A stretch of 64,000 nt of DNA. It comes from Lates calcarifer. Lineage: Eukaryota; Chordata; Actinopteri; Centropomidae. Positions within the stretch are counted from its first letter, which is position 1, and every line of letters starts with the position of its first letter. A program made the translations under genes and the position numbers. This document shows, one piece after another, positions 1 through 11,600 of this stretch. Where the stretch lies: contig NC_066852.1 in assembly GCF_001640805.2 (NCBI RefSeq), forward strand, positions 5,564,194 to 5,628,193, in the 5' to 3' direction. The notes beneath the pieces were generated by a model. The model was not told where the DNA came from. It searched no databases and saw only the letters and a list, made by a program, of their open reading frames with translations.

Positions 1-449
1 TTTGCAGGCTAAACATCACAGCTTGGCAGAAGAGCGAGTCAACCGAGTTTTGATCAGCTCAGACAGTAAAGTCACAGTCAGACAGAGAGGACTCAACACT
101 GATTTTACGGCACAGATTACAATTAGAAAGTTGAAAAATGACAGTATTGCTTTGTGGACATGTATAAAACCAAGTAATGTTGATCTATGTATATATGCTG
201 CAGTTTTTCTGGGCTAACAAAGAAAGTTAACGTTTTCAATCTCATATCAACTGCTGTTTTGTCATGTGTTCAGCAAGAAAAATGCAAGAAATGACAGATT
301 GTATGGAGTTACACAAACCAGTGGAATAGAAGCTAGACTGAGCATGATGTCAAGACTCTGTTTCTGTGCTCTTTCTAAAAACAAAACTATGAGACTACAG
401 CCATGCCAGTGGCTCTGTCTGGCTGTACATAGACACAGTGGTGCTTTGA

Positions 450-830
450 GCTAAATGCTTATGTCAGCATGCTAACATGCTCCGGCCTGCTTACAAACAG
501 GATTAGCGGTTGCAGCATTAGCGGCTATCACGAACGGCTAATGGAGGCAGTCAAGGCAGTTTTTTGTGAGGGGGAGCCAACAGTGTCAGAGAACCCTACA
601 CTCGAATTACAGGATCATCAAAGTCATTAGGATACATCATCTGGGACCATGAATGTGCACCAATCTATCTAGTAGATGTTGTCAAATTCTGACCTACTGG
701 TGGTGCTAGAGGAAAAGTCAGGAGATCACAAGGTCAATAGGATTCATCCCTTGGGCACCATGGCTATCTGTACCAAATTTGGTGGACCCACCAACTGAAA
801 TTACCATCGTCATGCTGGTAGTAAAATCTA
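450..830. repeat. Interspersed repeat, 'GCTAACATGCT / GAGGAAAAGTCAGG' family
   Basis: Contains TCAGCATGCTAACATGCT (472-489 region) and GGTGGTGCTAGAGGAAAAGTCAGGAGATCAC with GGATTCATCC, typical blocks of a high-copy teleost repeat. A further copy, split by another element, lies at 48.6-49.1 kb. Family name not assigned. Confidence 0.5.
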
Positions 831-1794
831 AAGAGAGCTGAGAAGCTGTGAGTTGCTGCAATCAACATCTGATCCATTTTTTTCATCCTCCACACAGAAT
901 AATTGCTTATGATATCAAACAGTCATCTGATGGCTAATGGCCAGAGGTGATGAAAACCTCATCCATGGCCAGTTTTTCCACACTAACAAACAAGTTTACC
1001 TTCCACACCAGTTTCTCTAATCACTGAGCTCTTCAAGGCATTAACTCATTCTGGTGACTTTGAACACAAAAGTGCAATTAAACTGTAACTTAATAGTAAT
1101 TCTCAAAATCTAATTATGATTAGTGCATGCCAGTAAACAGTAACACATTACTGACATTATTATATGCATATGGTCATTTTGACTACAATAAATATTGTAC
1201 ATACTGTCACACAGTGTGCAAGGACAGCAGGACCTTCAACTCAGTGCAGCAAACTCTATAGTCTACATATCATTCTATATATTTAGCAGTCAGACACTGA
1301 AGTATTCAGTATACATCCCAAGACACATCTGCAGCTGTCGAAGGAGACGGTCACAGTCCAGCATTGGAGATGCGTATCATAGTTTAGTTGGAAAGGCTTA
1401 TACATAAACATATGAACACACATGCAGACCTCTACAGCTACAAACACACACACTGCTGACCCTCCTGGCCTTACACTATCTCTGCTCTCCCAATTAAGCA
1501 GATGCTTTCCTCCTCCTCTCCTCTCCTCTCTCTCTCTCTCAGTGTAGCCAACTGATGAGTGGCTTGTAGTTTTGCAGCTCGAGGACAGAGATGACACATT
1601 CCTCTCTCCAAGAGTCCCACCACTGTGTCTCTGCTTTAATTATACTGGAAGGAGCGGCACTCACACAGTTATCAGATGATGAGCTCTGCCTCACTCTCTA
1701 GCCCTGAGTCCTCTGTGTGAACGAGAAGCTCTTTGTGTGTCTCTGTGTGTGTTTGACTACTCCTCTGCTGTTTTTTTTTCTTTTTGAGAACGAA

Positions 1795-1873
1795 ATGTCC
1801 ATAACGGGTACGATTCTAAAAAATCTGATTTCTTTGATTGCTACTGTAGTGAGACTATTTCTGCTTTATTTCT
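1795..1873 (+). other. Speculative ESAM signal-peptide exon
   Basis: An ATG at 1795 opens a short hydrophobic frame (LISLIATVV, then LFLLYFC) that could be a signal peptide. Cutting at 1873 leaves phase 1, which exon 2 of esam needs, but the donor there (GTGTAT) is weak. The stronger GTATGT two bases on gives the wrong phase. The upstream DNA has GGAAG and TTATC motifs of the kind ETS and GATA factors bind. The true exon could equally lie left of the window. Confidence 0.15.
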
Positions 1874-4059
1874 GTGTATGTGGGGAATCAGTGGAGCTTG
1901 GCCATTGACTGGGAGGAAAGGTGGGTCAATAATGAGGCCCCTTTCGATCAAGCGTGTGGTTATTGCAAACATGATCTGTGTCAAATCAAACTTTTTTCCA
2001 GGTTTGCTTAAAAATCACCCTTCAGTTCCTCAGAAAATCTTTTAGTATGGAATTAGAATATATATAAAAGCTTCAGCCTAAAGTGGAACTTCGGGAACCG
2101 TTTTTAAAGCAGATGTTTAGACTTGATTTGATTGCATATGGATGGGGCCACTGTTTTAATAGTGCGTCTTTTTCCTCCACTCTCACTTTTCTCCTATCAA
2201 TTATTCATGATGAAATGCTTTTGTTCTGTATGTGTGTAAATGTGCTACTAATGTTGCACTTGACAAAAAACCCTGGATCTCAGTGGAACTAACCTCCGCC
2301 ACATTTCAATTCAGCCTAAAAATCTCATCGTTTCTGTCTCAGTGGGTGACTCGTGTCTTGAAACCAAGCACAGTAATGCAGGTCACTCCATGAAATGGTA
2401 TTTAACTACAAATTTCCATTGAAAAAAAAGACATTAATTTAGAAAGAAATGTAGTTTTAAGGCTTATCACCTAATTAAATTATATCAATTTTCATAAAGT
2501 ATATTCACTTTTTTATTGAATTGTACCGAGGCACTACTGTCTCAACAATGAATGCATGGTATTGGGTGTGTGGCTAAATAATTCAGTGCTGAATATGAAG
2601 TATATTTTGGTTAATGTGAATGTATGCAGTACATAAAGCACTACTGTGCACGACATAGTGTGAGTGGTTGGAAATGTGTGTGTTATAAAACTGAGCTAAA
2701 ATAGAGCTGCAGCTGAGAAATAACTCTCAAACCTGAGAGCTTCTGTAACACCTCAGAGTAATGTCAGCAAACATTAAACTGTTACATGCAGATGGTCATG
2801 TAATATTAATGACGTGCCACGCTTTAGTCATTTGATCCAACTTCTGATAGCTACATGTTTGCTCCTACCTTGATGACAGAGGAACGACCAATCCAAAGTC
2901 AGATCAGGGGAAATTGGGTTGAGCCGGTTAAGCAGTTTATCTCCATGAGAGAGCATAACATCGCATCTCCACCCAGCCTCCAGAGAGAGGGCTCAGCTGC
3001 CCTCCATGGAGATATCTTCTCAAACTGAACCACTACTCACTGCTAATCATCCAGATCATATAATCCTCCCCTCTCTTTGTCTTCTTCTCATCCTGTCATC
3101 CTCTCATCTCTTCACTCTCGTTCTTTAATTTAGGTTGTTGTTTTTAGTAGTAGTTATATAACAGTATGAAGAGATGTATTTGAAATTAGGATCTAGAAAG
3201 AAACTTGACAGCATCTCACCTATGACATTCTTATTTTCCATCTACTTCTCTACCTCACTCACTGGAATAGTTTACTTAAAGTGGCCGATAACATTCTCAA
3301 AGGAAGCAACCGACCCACCCCACCCATCTTTTTTATCATGAAAGACCCTAGTTAAGATCACCCTCATCAAAGGCTGCTTGGCCTCTGTTTTATCTACAGG
3401 AGCGTCTGTAGAAGTAAACAGGCTCAATCTAAAGTGTTTCCTGTAATTAGAAGACTCCAACATACAGGAGCACCCACATAGCAAACTATCATCAAGGGAA
3501 AGAACAGGCTCTGTTGTGCCTGCTCGATGTGCTGAGGAATGCCAACCAACTCATGTGTACAATACACACTTGGCTCTGAGGTTCATACACAGAACTGAGG
3601 AATCTGTTGACAGTTTCATCAGATTTGTTCAGCACTCAAATGTTGGCTTATGTCCTGTCCACGCACTTGCTCTGTAGTGCGAGTCCGTAACTGCATTAAA
3701 ACTACATACATATGACTGAGACTGCGTCGCCTTCCTCAGGGCACTGATTTCAATACATAGTGATGCATCAATATCATATGGCCAGCATCCTCTTTGGTTG
3801 TTTTCCAAAGTAACAGCTCAGTTTTACAGTCACTCTCAATGACAATGAAACAGCCTGACTTTATCACCGTTCTCAGTGACAGTACATTCTGAGCCAATCT
3901 CATTGTTTCGCTACCAGGAAATAGTTCACCGTGACTAAACAGCATTACATTAAAAAGTAGAATTGTGTGTAATATCCTGGCCTGTTAAACAGAATTGTTG
4001 TGGAGACATGTTTCATAACAGCTTTCAGAAAATTAGCATACTCGTGACCTATTATACAT

Positions 4060-4083
4060 AGAATAGAATAGAATAGAATAGAA
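4060..4083. repeat. (GAATA)n pentanucleotide repeat
   Basis: Four perfect units of GAATA with a fifth partial unit, in the region upstream of esam exon 2. Confidence 0.9.
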
Positions 4084-6043
4084 GTTAAAAGGAGAAAGTT
4101 AACATAATGAGCGGCCCTCAAATGATATGTGGTATAACTAATGAATGGATGGATAATAGTGAATACATTTGCCATGACAGACAACCAGCAGACAAATGTC
4201 TTCCTCATTATCAAGAGAGTGTCTGTACAGGGCACGCACACTGACAGATGCTGTGATATTACATAGAGAATAATATGAGATGATAAACTTAAACCAAAAC
4301 AAAGTTGGATAAAGTTGCTTATCATTTTTATTTATTAAACTGATCACATACAACAATGTAGGTAAGCTCAGTGTAAAATCATTAAACCTTGCTGGATATA
4401 CCAGCAGGATTGTTACAGGAATATTATAAAGGAAGCAAACTTTTGTGAAGTTTTGTGTTGTTTTAGGTCTTAGAACTCATTCTGCTTTCATTTTAATGCA
4501 CCCCTGCTGAATTCATTAATTACATGCAATTTTATCAGGCATAATCAGTAACAAAGTTCATGTTTAAGTTTATTTATGCAATACAATTAATTGGTGTTGG
4601 TTGAATAAACCACTTAAATACCCTGGTTAGTTTTAGATGTTGAGTATTTTTCTACAACATTAATTTTCTATGACTGTTAAAGTTCAGGAAAAAAATACTT
4701 CTTATCTATTAAAAGTTTAACAGCCAATTTACAAATGTTTCTATATCATAATTGGTGCATGAAAGTTTGTGACATCACCTTTTTCCAACAGAGTCCCACC
4801 CACTTCACGGTCGAAAACGTAAATACAGTGACCTCTTCTGTGAAATAACCAAACCTGTTCATAATGAGACAGAACACTGTACGTCATGTAGGACATCACT
4901 CCTCAGCGGTAGCAGCTGATTGAAAGAACTGGTTTTCAGAGCCTTTAATAAAGTTAGAGAATAAGATGGAGGAGTGGACAAGGTCAATGATGTGAGTGTT
5001 TCTCCTGAGTTTTCTGTCAGCAGCTGTCTGTAAATGACACAACGGTGACCTGAAATTTTACAGATAAATTTCTGTTAAACTATGATGAAGTTTATGATCT
5101 CGGTAGCTGAGATGGCTGGTAATGGGACAACCCATACAACTCATTATTTTGAATTAATCCCAACTTATCACCAGTGTGAATTAGACTCAACAGACTGTTA
5201 TTATCTAACTTTGTCCCAGTTGTTTTGCATGTTCAACTCGTATGTTCCTGATTATGAGGTTCAATGCACGTCACTCTCCCAAATCAAGTTTTACCTTACA
5301 CCTACTCTGTTGGACCAACAAGTCCTGTCACAATTACATACTCACATGTAAAGGCAGAAAGATGAATAAAAGCTTGTCCATCTCACCATGCAACACCTTG
5401 TTAAATCAGACTTAGTGAAATTCCCCCATTACCTCCTGTGAGACCTATCCAGACCTCATTACTCCCTTCATTCTCTTCACACTGAGCGAACTTGCTCCCA
5501 TCTGCCCTGCCATCAGTCACCATGGAATATTTAAAGCCAATCGTCCTGGAGCCTGCAGACTGGATTTCAGACCTGCCATAGTGGGAAAGATTAAGCCTCA
5601 CTGACCAAATTAAGAGTGAAGAGTGAGTGTTATGAATGTGATCCCTGTGGCTTTGTTCTTTTCTCTGTTTATCCCTCCATTTTCCATCTCCCCATACATT
5701 CATTCATCTTTTCCTCTGGTAGGGTGCACTCTCATCAGAATCAGGGAGGATTTCTGTCAGGAAATCTTCTTAAAGTAGCACTTGGCAAGATTTTTTTTGG
5801 GGGAAAAAAATGCCCATCTGATCGGGCTAAATCATGAAAAGCGGCCCATCCACACTCATGTGGAGCTGAAGATTTGGCCCATTTTCCCCAATGAAATTTT
5901 GGTGTCTGGGTCTAGTCTAGTCTAGTATGCACAGTACAGACAAACATGCATTTTCTTTTCCACAATAGTGAGTAAACACCATATTCATTCAAAGGTGGAC
6001 TCACCACAACCTCTGAACCTCTTAGTTCCCTCTCACCCCACAA

Positions 6044-6160
6044 AGACACTTAAAGAAATACTTTGACAGTTCATGAAATAAACGTATTTGTATGAATTAG
6101 ATGAGAAGATTGATACCACTCTCATGAGACAGTTAGCTAAGCCGAGCACAAAGCGAGGGA
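6044..6160 (+). repeat. Third copy of the 'AAAGACTGGAA' repeat, 5' half only
   Basis: Contains TTAGATGAGAAGATTGATAC and CACTCTCATGAGACAGTTAG, matching the left half of the 59.5-kb copy; it ends just after TTAGCTAAGC. Confidence 0.5.
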
Positions 6161-8483
6161 GCAGTTAAAGAAACAGATTGCATTCACTCTAATTACATAA
6201 GTTCATATACAGTTCAGTGATCATGTTGTGTTATGTCTCTCCTCCTTGTCCCAGTGATTCTTATTTTATGTTAGTACATACATCCGTCCGCCGATTTATC
6301 CATCCTTCACTCTGAGACTAACAGCAGCCTCCTGGTGAAGCGTGTTACAGACTTATTGGAATCATCAGAGAGCCGCTCCACAGTGACTCATTGCATTTAT
6401 GTTTAAGCCTCTTTCTCTCATCTCTGCATGTCCACGGATTCAACCATCCACCCGTCAGTCAGCACCTCTCTAGACAAGAGGTCTCACTGCTGCTGCAAAT
6501 CTTCTTAGGGTCTAAAGAGGAATTGATACAATGACTCTCTTCGTGTTGTTGGTCCTCTCTTGTCCTTCCTTTCTCCTCTTGTTTCATCTGTCTGTCTTTC
6601 TTCCTCTCCATATACAAGTCTTTTTTATATTGCTTCATTAGCATGACTCTTTATTAAAACAATGTTCCCTAAGGAGTGGAGCCCACATATTCTCCATCTC
6701 TCTCATCACTGTCACTTATCAGCTACATCCGTCTCCACGGTGACAGAGTAACTGATACCTACACCTCTCTCTGTAGAGATCTCTTTACATGGTGCATTGT
6801 TGCAGTTCAGATTTCACCTGTGCCAAGAAAGCAGAGGAGGTGTTCATTAGAAATAACATTAACACCATTCATCTCACACTGACTCCTACTGCAGGATTTT
6901 ACCTAAAACCAGGGAATGTGCTTCCATGTATATTTTTTCAAAAGCTAATCATGTTGATCCAAGACTTTAACAGATGTAACAGATGCTGTAAATAAAACTC
7001 AAATCAATAAGACCTTATACATTTATGAACAATGCACAGCACCGCTATCTTCATCTGATATTCTACAGGTTGACTGTTTGCAGTGTTACCACCCTAATGT
7101 ATGGCAGATGTAAAATGCACATTAATTGCACACATAAAAAGGAAATAGAAATAATGATGTGTGTTGTATTAGATAATAAGATGGTGGAGTGTTATGTTTT
7201 AATTTGAAATTATCCATATCAATGTTCTGTTTCAGAGGGAAACAGATTAAACAGGCAGGACACTTCAAAAATGCAGTTTCATTGTGACTTTAAAGCAGCA
7301 CCAGGGAACCTTGCAAGTTGGTGGCCCCAAATGGCAGCAAGCCTGAGGCAACTATTTGAATACTGAGCACTTCAATACCCAGAAGTCATGTACCATGAGA
7401 TTAGGAGACCAAGTTTCTTCTTTGTAGTGTCCAGCTGGTGCAGAGGGAGTGAGGAGGTTCATCTGTTACTGATGAGAGTGGACAGAACATTCGCTCAGTC
7501 TAGAAAACATTTTTGGATTGGACCTTACACTTACATTTAATTGCATCACTTCCTGTGTATGGAGATATATTCTACTTAACAATTGTTGGCACCCAAACAA
7601 TGCTACTAATTAGTAGGAATGTCTTGCTGAAGCAGGCTAGTATTCATGGTGCATGTTTGTGTAAAAATCTTGCACAGATTTAAAAGCTCTATTTCTGGAG
7701 TGCAGTGTAGTGGACAAAGAGTGTTTGTGCATGTAAGTGGATGTCATTAGCTAGATTTCCATCTTTTTGCACTAGCAGTAGAAGGGTCGTGTCAATCACA
7801 GCAGTTAGCACACACAACAACAACAATAACAACACACAGAAAACCCATCAATTTTTTAAAAGCATGCATTCACCTGCCACATTGCATGTTTTCTGATAAA
7901 CACACACCCACATTTTTACACACAGCTGGCGGCTATGAGAGATTGATCAAACACTCCACGGGTACACCTTCCCTCCATATTGGATTCATTAAAAAGAATA
8001 TCATTTGAAGGGAAGAGACTGACAGAGAGAGAGAAATTCTGTCTAGAGGTGGAAAGGTTAGAGATGAGAGGGAGGAAGAGAACACCAGGGGAGAGGCTAT
8101 GTGAGGGGAGAGTGATGGAGAATAAGAAAATATAAAGTCACCCTGCTGTGTGTGTGTGTGTGTGTATCACCTTCCTGCTATATCCATCTTATTTTTTTTA
8201 CTATCTCCGTTTCTTGTGGTTGCTGTCAGGGACATAAGTAAAACTGTGGACTAACATCAGGGTTCAGTTCATCTTTTCTCACCAAAGAATGAGGAACCCT
8301 TCATTAAAGTAAACAGAAATGAAACGCAGTCACTGAACATTAACAAACACTGTACAATACATCAAAGCATTTTAAAGTAGCTGTCACCTGTAACATGATT
8401 TATAACAGAAAAATACATAAACAGAAACATAAAAAAATGATTTCACATTTCCTCCTCAGGAGCAGATCTGTTTTGGCTCTCTG

Positions 8484-8497
8484 CTGCCCCCGTCTGG
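8484..8497 (-). promoter_or_regulatory. Weak CTCF-like site before esam exon 2
   Basis: CCAGACGGGGGCAG on the - strand fits the CTCF core at 12 of 14 positions. It is 130 bp upstream of esam exon 2. Similar short motifs occur inside fish repeats, so confidence is low. Confidence 0.2.
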
Positions 8498-8629
8498 CCA
8501 TAAATACACACTACATTACATCAGCTTTACAAATTTTCACTGCCATTATAAATCCAAACAGTTTACAGTTGGTGTGGATAATAACCTGATTTCTGGTTTT
8601 CTTTTCTCTTCCCTGCTCTCTCTATCCAG

Positions 8630-11600
8630 GCACACTAGCTGAGATTCAGATGCCCCAAACCAGTATCGATGTGATCAAGGGTCAGATGGTGGTGCTGAGG
8701 GCTTCATACATCACGGCACAAAACAGTGACCTGAGCGCCAACACTGTACTGTGGAACTTTGTCTCAAACAGCACCCAGCTGGTAAGAAAGTGAAGGGGAG
8801 ACCATCCAAACAGTCATATATGGAAAAATATTGGATCGATATGGACAGTATCTACAGCTGGGCAGTAAAATCTTTTTTGCCATCTGTGGCTATAATATGT
8901 GGGATTACAGTTTTGAAGGATGTTTGCTCGTTCTTATGTTGTTAATCTGCCAAAGCTCTTCCTTTCTAAACCCTTAGAAATTAATCCAAGACAAAAAAGG
9001 CTTAAAGCTTTCATACAAGTACTGTATTATTTCCTTACTGCTTTATTACACCATAATGTAGTATGTGTGTGTTTTTCTATTAGGACATCAAGGATAAGAT
9101 AAATGTGTTTTCCCAAATCAGATTATTTGTGAAATCACTGTTGCAGTGAAATATTAAATGAAGCAGAGGAATATTGTGTAACAAGCCCAGCTGGACAGCC
9201 CCCTCCTTGACCCTGTATTGTGTTTTTTTTTACACGTTATCTGGGGACCTGGCTGTGGCTCAGTTTATGGTATCCGCCTAGGTCAGATTATTGGGCTGTA
9301 CAGATGGACGACTCAAAAGAGGATCACAATCAAAATGAAAACAGGGGAAAAGAGAACTCAGAGAGCTGGAAAAGACACAGTTGATTAAAAATGAGGCTTT
9401 TTTTCAAACACCGGGACAGCCATCAGTGTCTGACTGTGCTTTACCTTCATTTGTAGCCAAAGAGATGAATAAAAAGAACAAAATCTCACTGCCTCAAAGC
9501 TCCCCCAAGATCTCTGTAGAGAGTACAGTCAGATCAGTATGATACACAGTTCAGCAGCTAATGTGAGGTAATCGCCTCTTACACGTTAACTAGTTAAAGC
9601 CCGCCTCCTCTCAACAATGATTTTTTTTTTTTTTTTTTTTTTTTGCTTATCATTACCTCACTGTGATGTTTGAATTTCACTGTGCAGTATGAGTGCAGAG
9701 CCTGACACTAGAAGAAGTTCATCTTACAGAAGTGTGATGTGCAGACCAGTGCACATACAGTGAACTGATGTGCAATCAGTGAAGTAGGAGACATCGTGTG
9801 TCCAGCGGTTCAACTCAACTCAAAACATATCTGTAGATTCTGGAGGAACCAGATGTGATTTTAACCATTTTTAATTAGTTAATCAAACATTTTGGTGGAA
9901 AAACTATATCAAACACAAATTATTACTCCAAGCAGAGTATTATTCTATGCCTTAAAACATGTATCAAAGGGCTCTATAATCTTCTCACTGTTCTTACTTG
10001 CAAAATTCAATTTAATGTCCCAATACAGACAACAACAAAAAAAGACCTGTTTCACAGTGCTTTCCGACTAAAACATCTCTGTTGGATTTGCATCAGCTGC
10101 TGGTTGATGTTCAGGACACTAACTATTACAGTGCAGATTGTACATAAAAAAACCTCAGTAGTTTGCATTTATTTTCTGCCTAAATAGTGTCTGCGCTGTG
10201 ATCCAACACCACAACAATGTCACATTGTGTCACATCACATCCTACCAAAATCCAACCTAAAACTGGTAATACAGTTGCACTGCACTTTATCAGTGCAGTA
10301 CAAACTGTGCTCCATGTAACGCATTTCACCAAATGTTCGAGAAATGCCATTCATAATTTCCTGGGCAAGAGATGTTAGGATTAAAAATCCCTCTGATTCT
10401 TTTGACCCAGGATAACCACCAAATGCAATTATATTGACATGAATCTCAATGGAGCTGGTTCCTCTGTTGTGCACTAATACGGACAAGAGTGTGCGCTCAC
10501 AAGCCTCTTTTATTTCCTGTGTCTTCATGTCTAACACTGGTTCTCTGTTCTCCTGTTCAGGTCATCTCCTACACCAAAGATTCCATTAGTGTGGGGAGCT
10601 CCCAGTTTAAGGGCCGTGTTGGTTTCTTCTCTACCATGCCTTCGCGGGACGTGTCACTGTACATCAACAACACCCAAGAGTCTGACTCAGGACGCTACGT
10701 CTGCCAGGTCATCATCCCTAATAACCCCCTCACTAAAGACCTGCAGCTAGATGTGAAGGGTAAGATACAGATTCTGCCTCAGACTAAGAAAAATTCAATT
10801 ACATCCGGTATGTTGTATCATCCAATTACATTAACATGTTGTTATCATCTGGTCTCCCCTCAGTCCCTCCCGCTGTTCCTAAGTGCTCTCTATCAGGGAA
10901 GCCAGTGCTGAAAGGAAATGTGACTCTGAGCTGCAAGTCCAGCTCTGGGAAGCCCATTCCTCTGTACAAGTGGAAGAAAACCAGTCCCACCTCTGAGGTC
11001 TTCTTTTCACCCATGCTCAGTGAGTCCACCCTGCTCAGTAACTGTTGGTCCTCACTAAGAAGTCAAGATTCCAGAGTGATTCAGTTAAAATGAGGATACT
11101 GGAAACACTGACATTGTCATTACTGAGGATGGTGGTGATGTCATAGGAGTTGTTTATTTCTTTATTTTATTTCTTTATTTCCTGGTAAAGACTGTGTCCA
11201 TTTATTTCAAGGAGGGTATGGCTGATTACAGGTACACCGGGCTTGCAATAATTATTTTGTTTGTTTGTTTTTTGTTAATGTTTCAGTACTTGTGGACTGT
11301 GTTTATTGCTGTTTCAATTTTTAATGCAGTGCTCAATAATATAACACATCTGCCTTTGTGAAAATAGATATAGTCTAATCAATTACAAAACTCACATTTA
11401 AGTTTATTTCCATGCACACAAGCTATTCCTTAAAGGAATGCAAGGAGTCTCAGTGATTATGAAGACATAGTTGACAGTCTTGTATATAGACAGTCTTGTA
11501 TATAGTCCTTATTATCATTATTATTAAGTGGATTTTTGGCCATTAATCTATTATCAATAACACAAAATAACAAAGTGAAGACATGCTCCTCTTTTACACT

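Larger units (their letters stand above)
1..8629. other. esam 5' flank or first intron, no supported exon
   Basis: AT-rich DNA with repeat copies at 450-830 and 6044-6160, a CT-rich tract at 1515-1540, (GAATA)n at 4060 and (TG)n at 8148-8165. The frames present here are short, lack codon bias and have no recognisable protein. A weak candidate for esam exon 1 is at 1795. Nothing else is supported. Confidence 0.6.

Noticed and set aside
3945..4325. 126-residue - strand frame rich in Ile, Leu and Ser
   Set aside because: AT-rich intronic DNA with (GAATA)n inside it; no domain, no splice signals, no codon bias.
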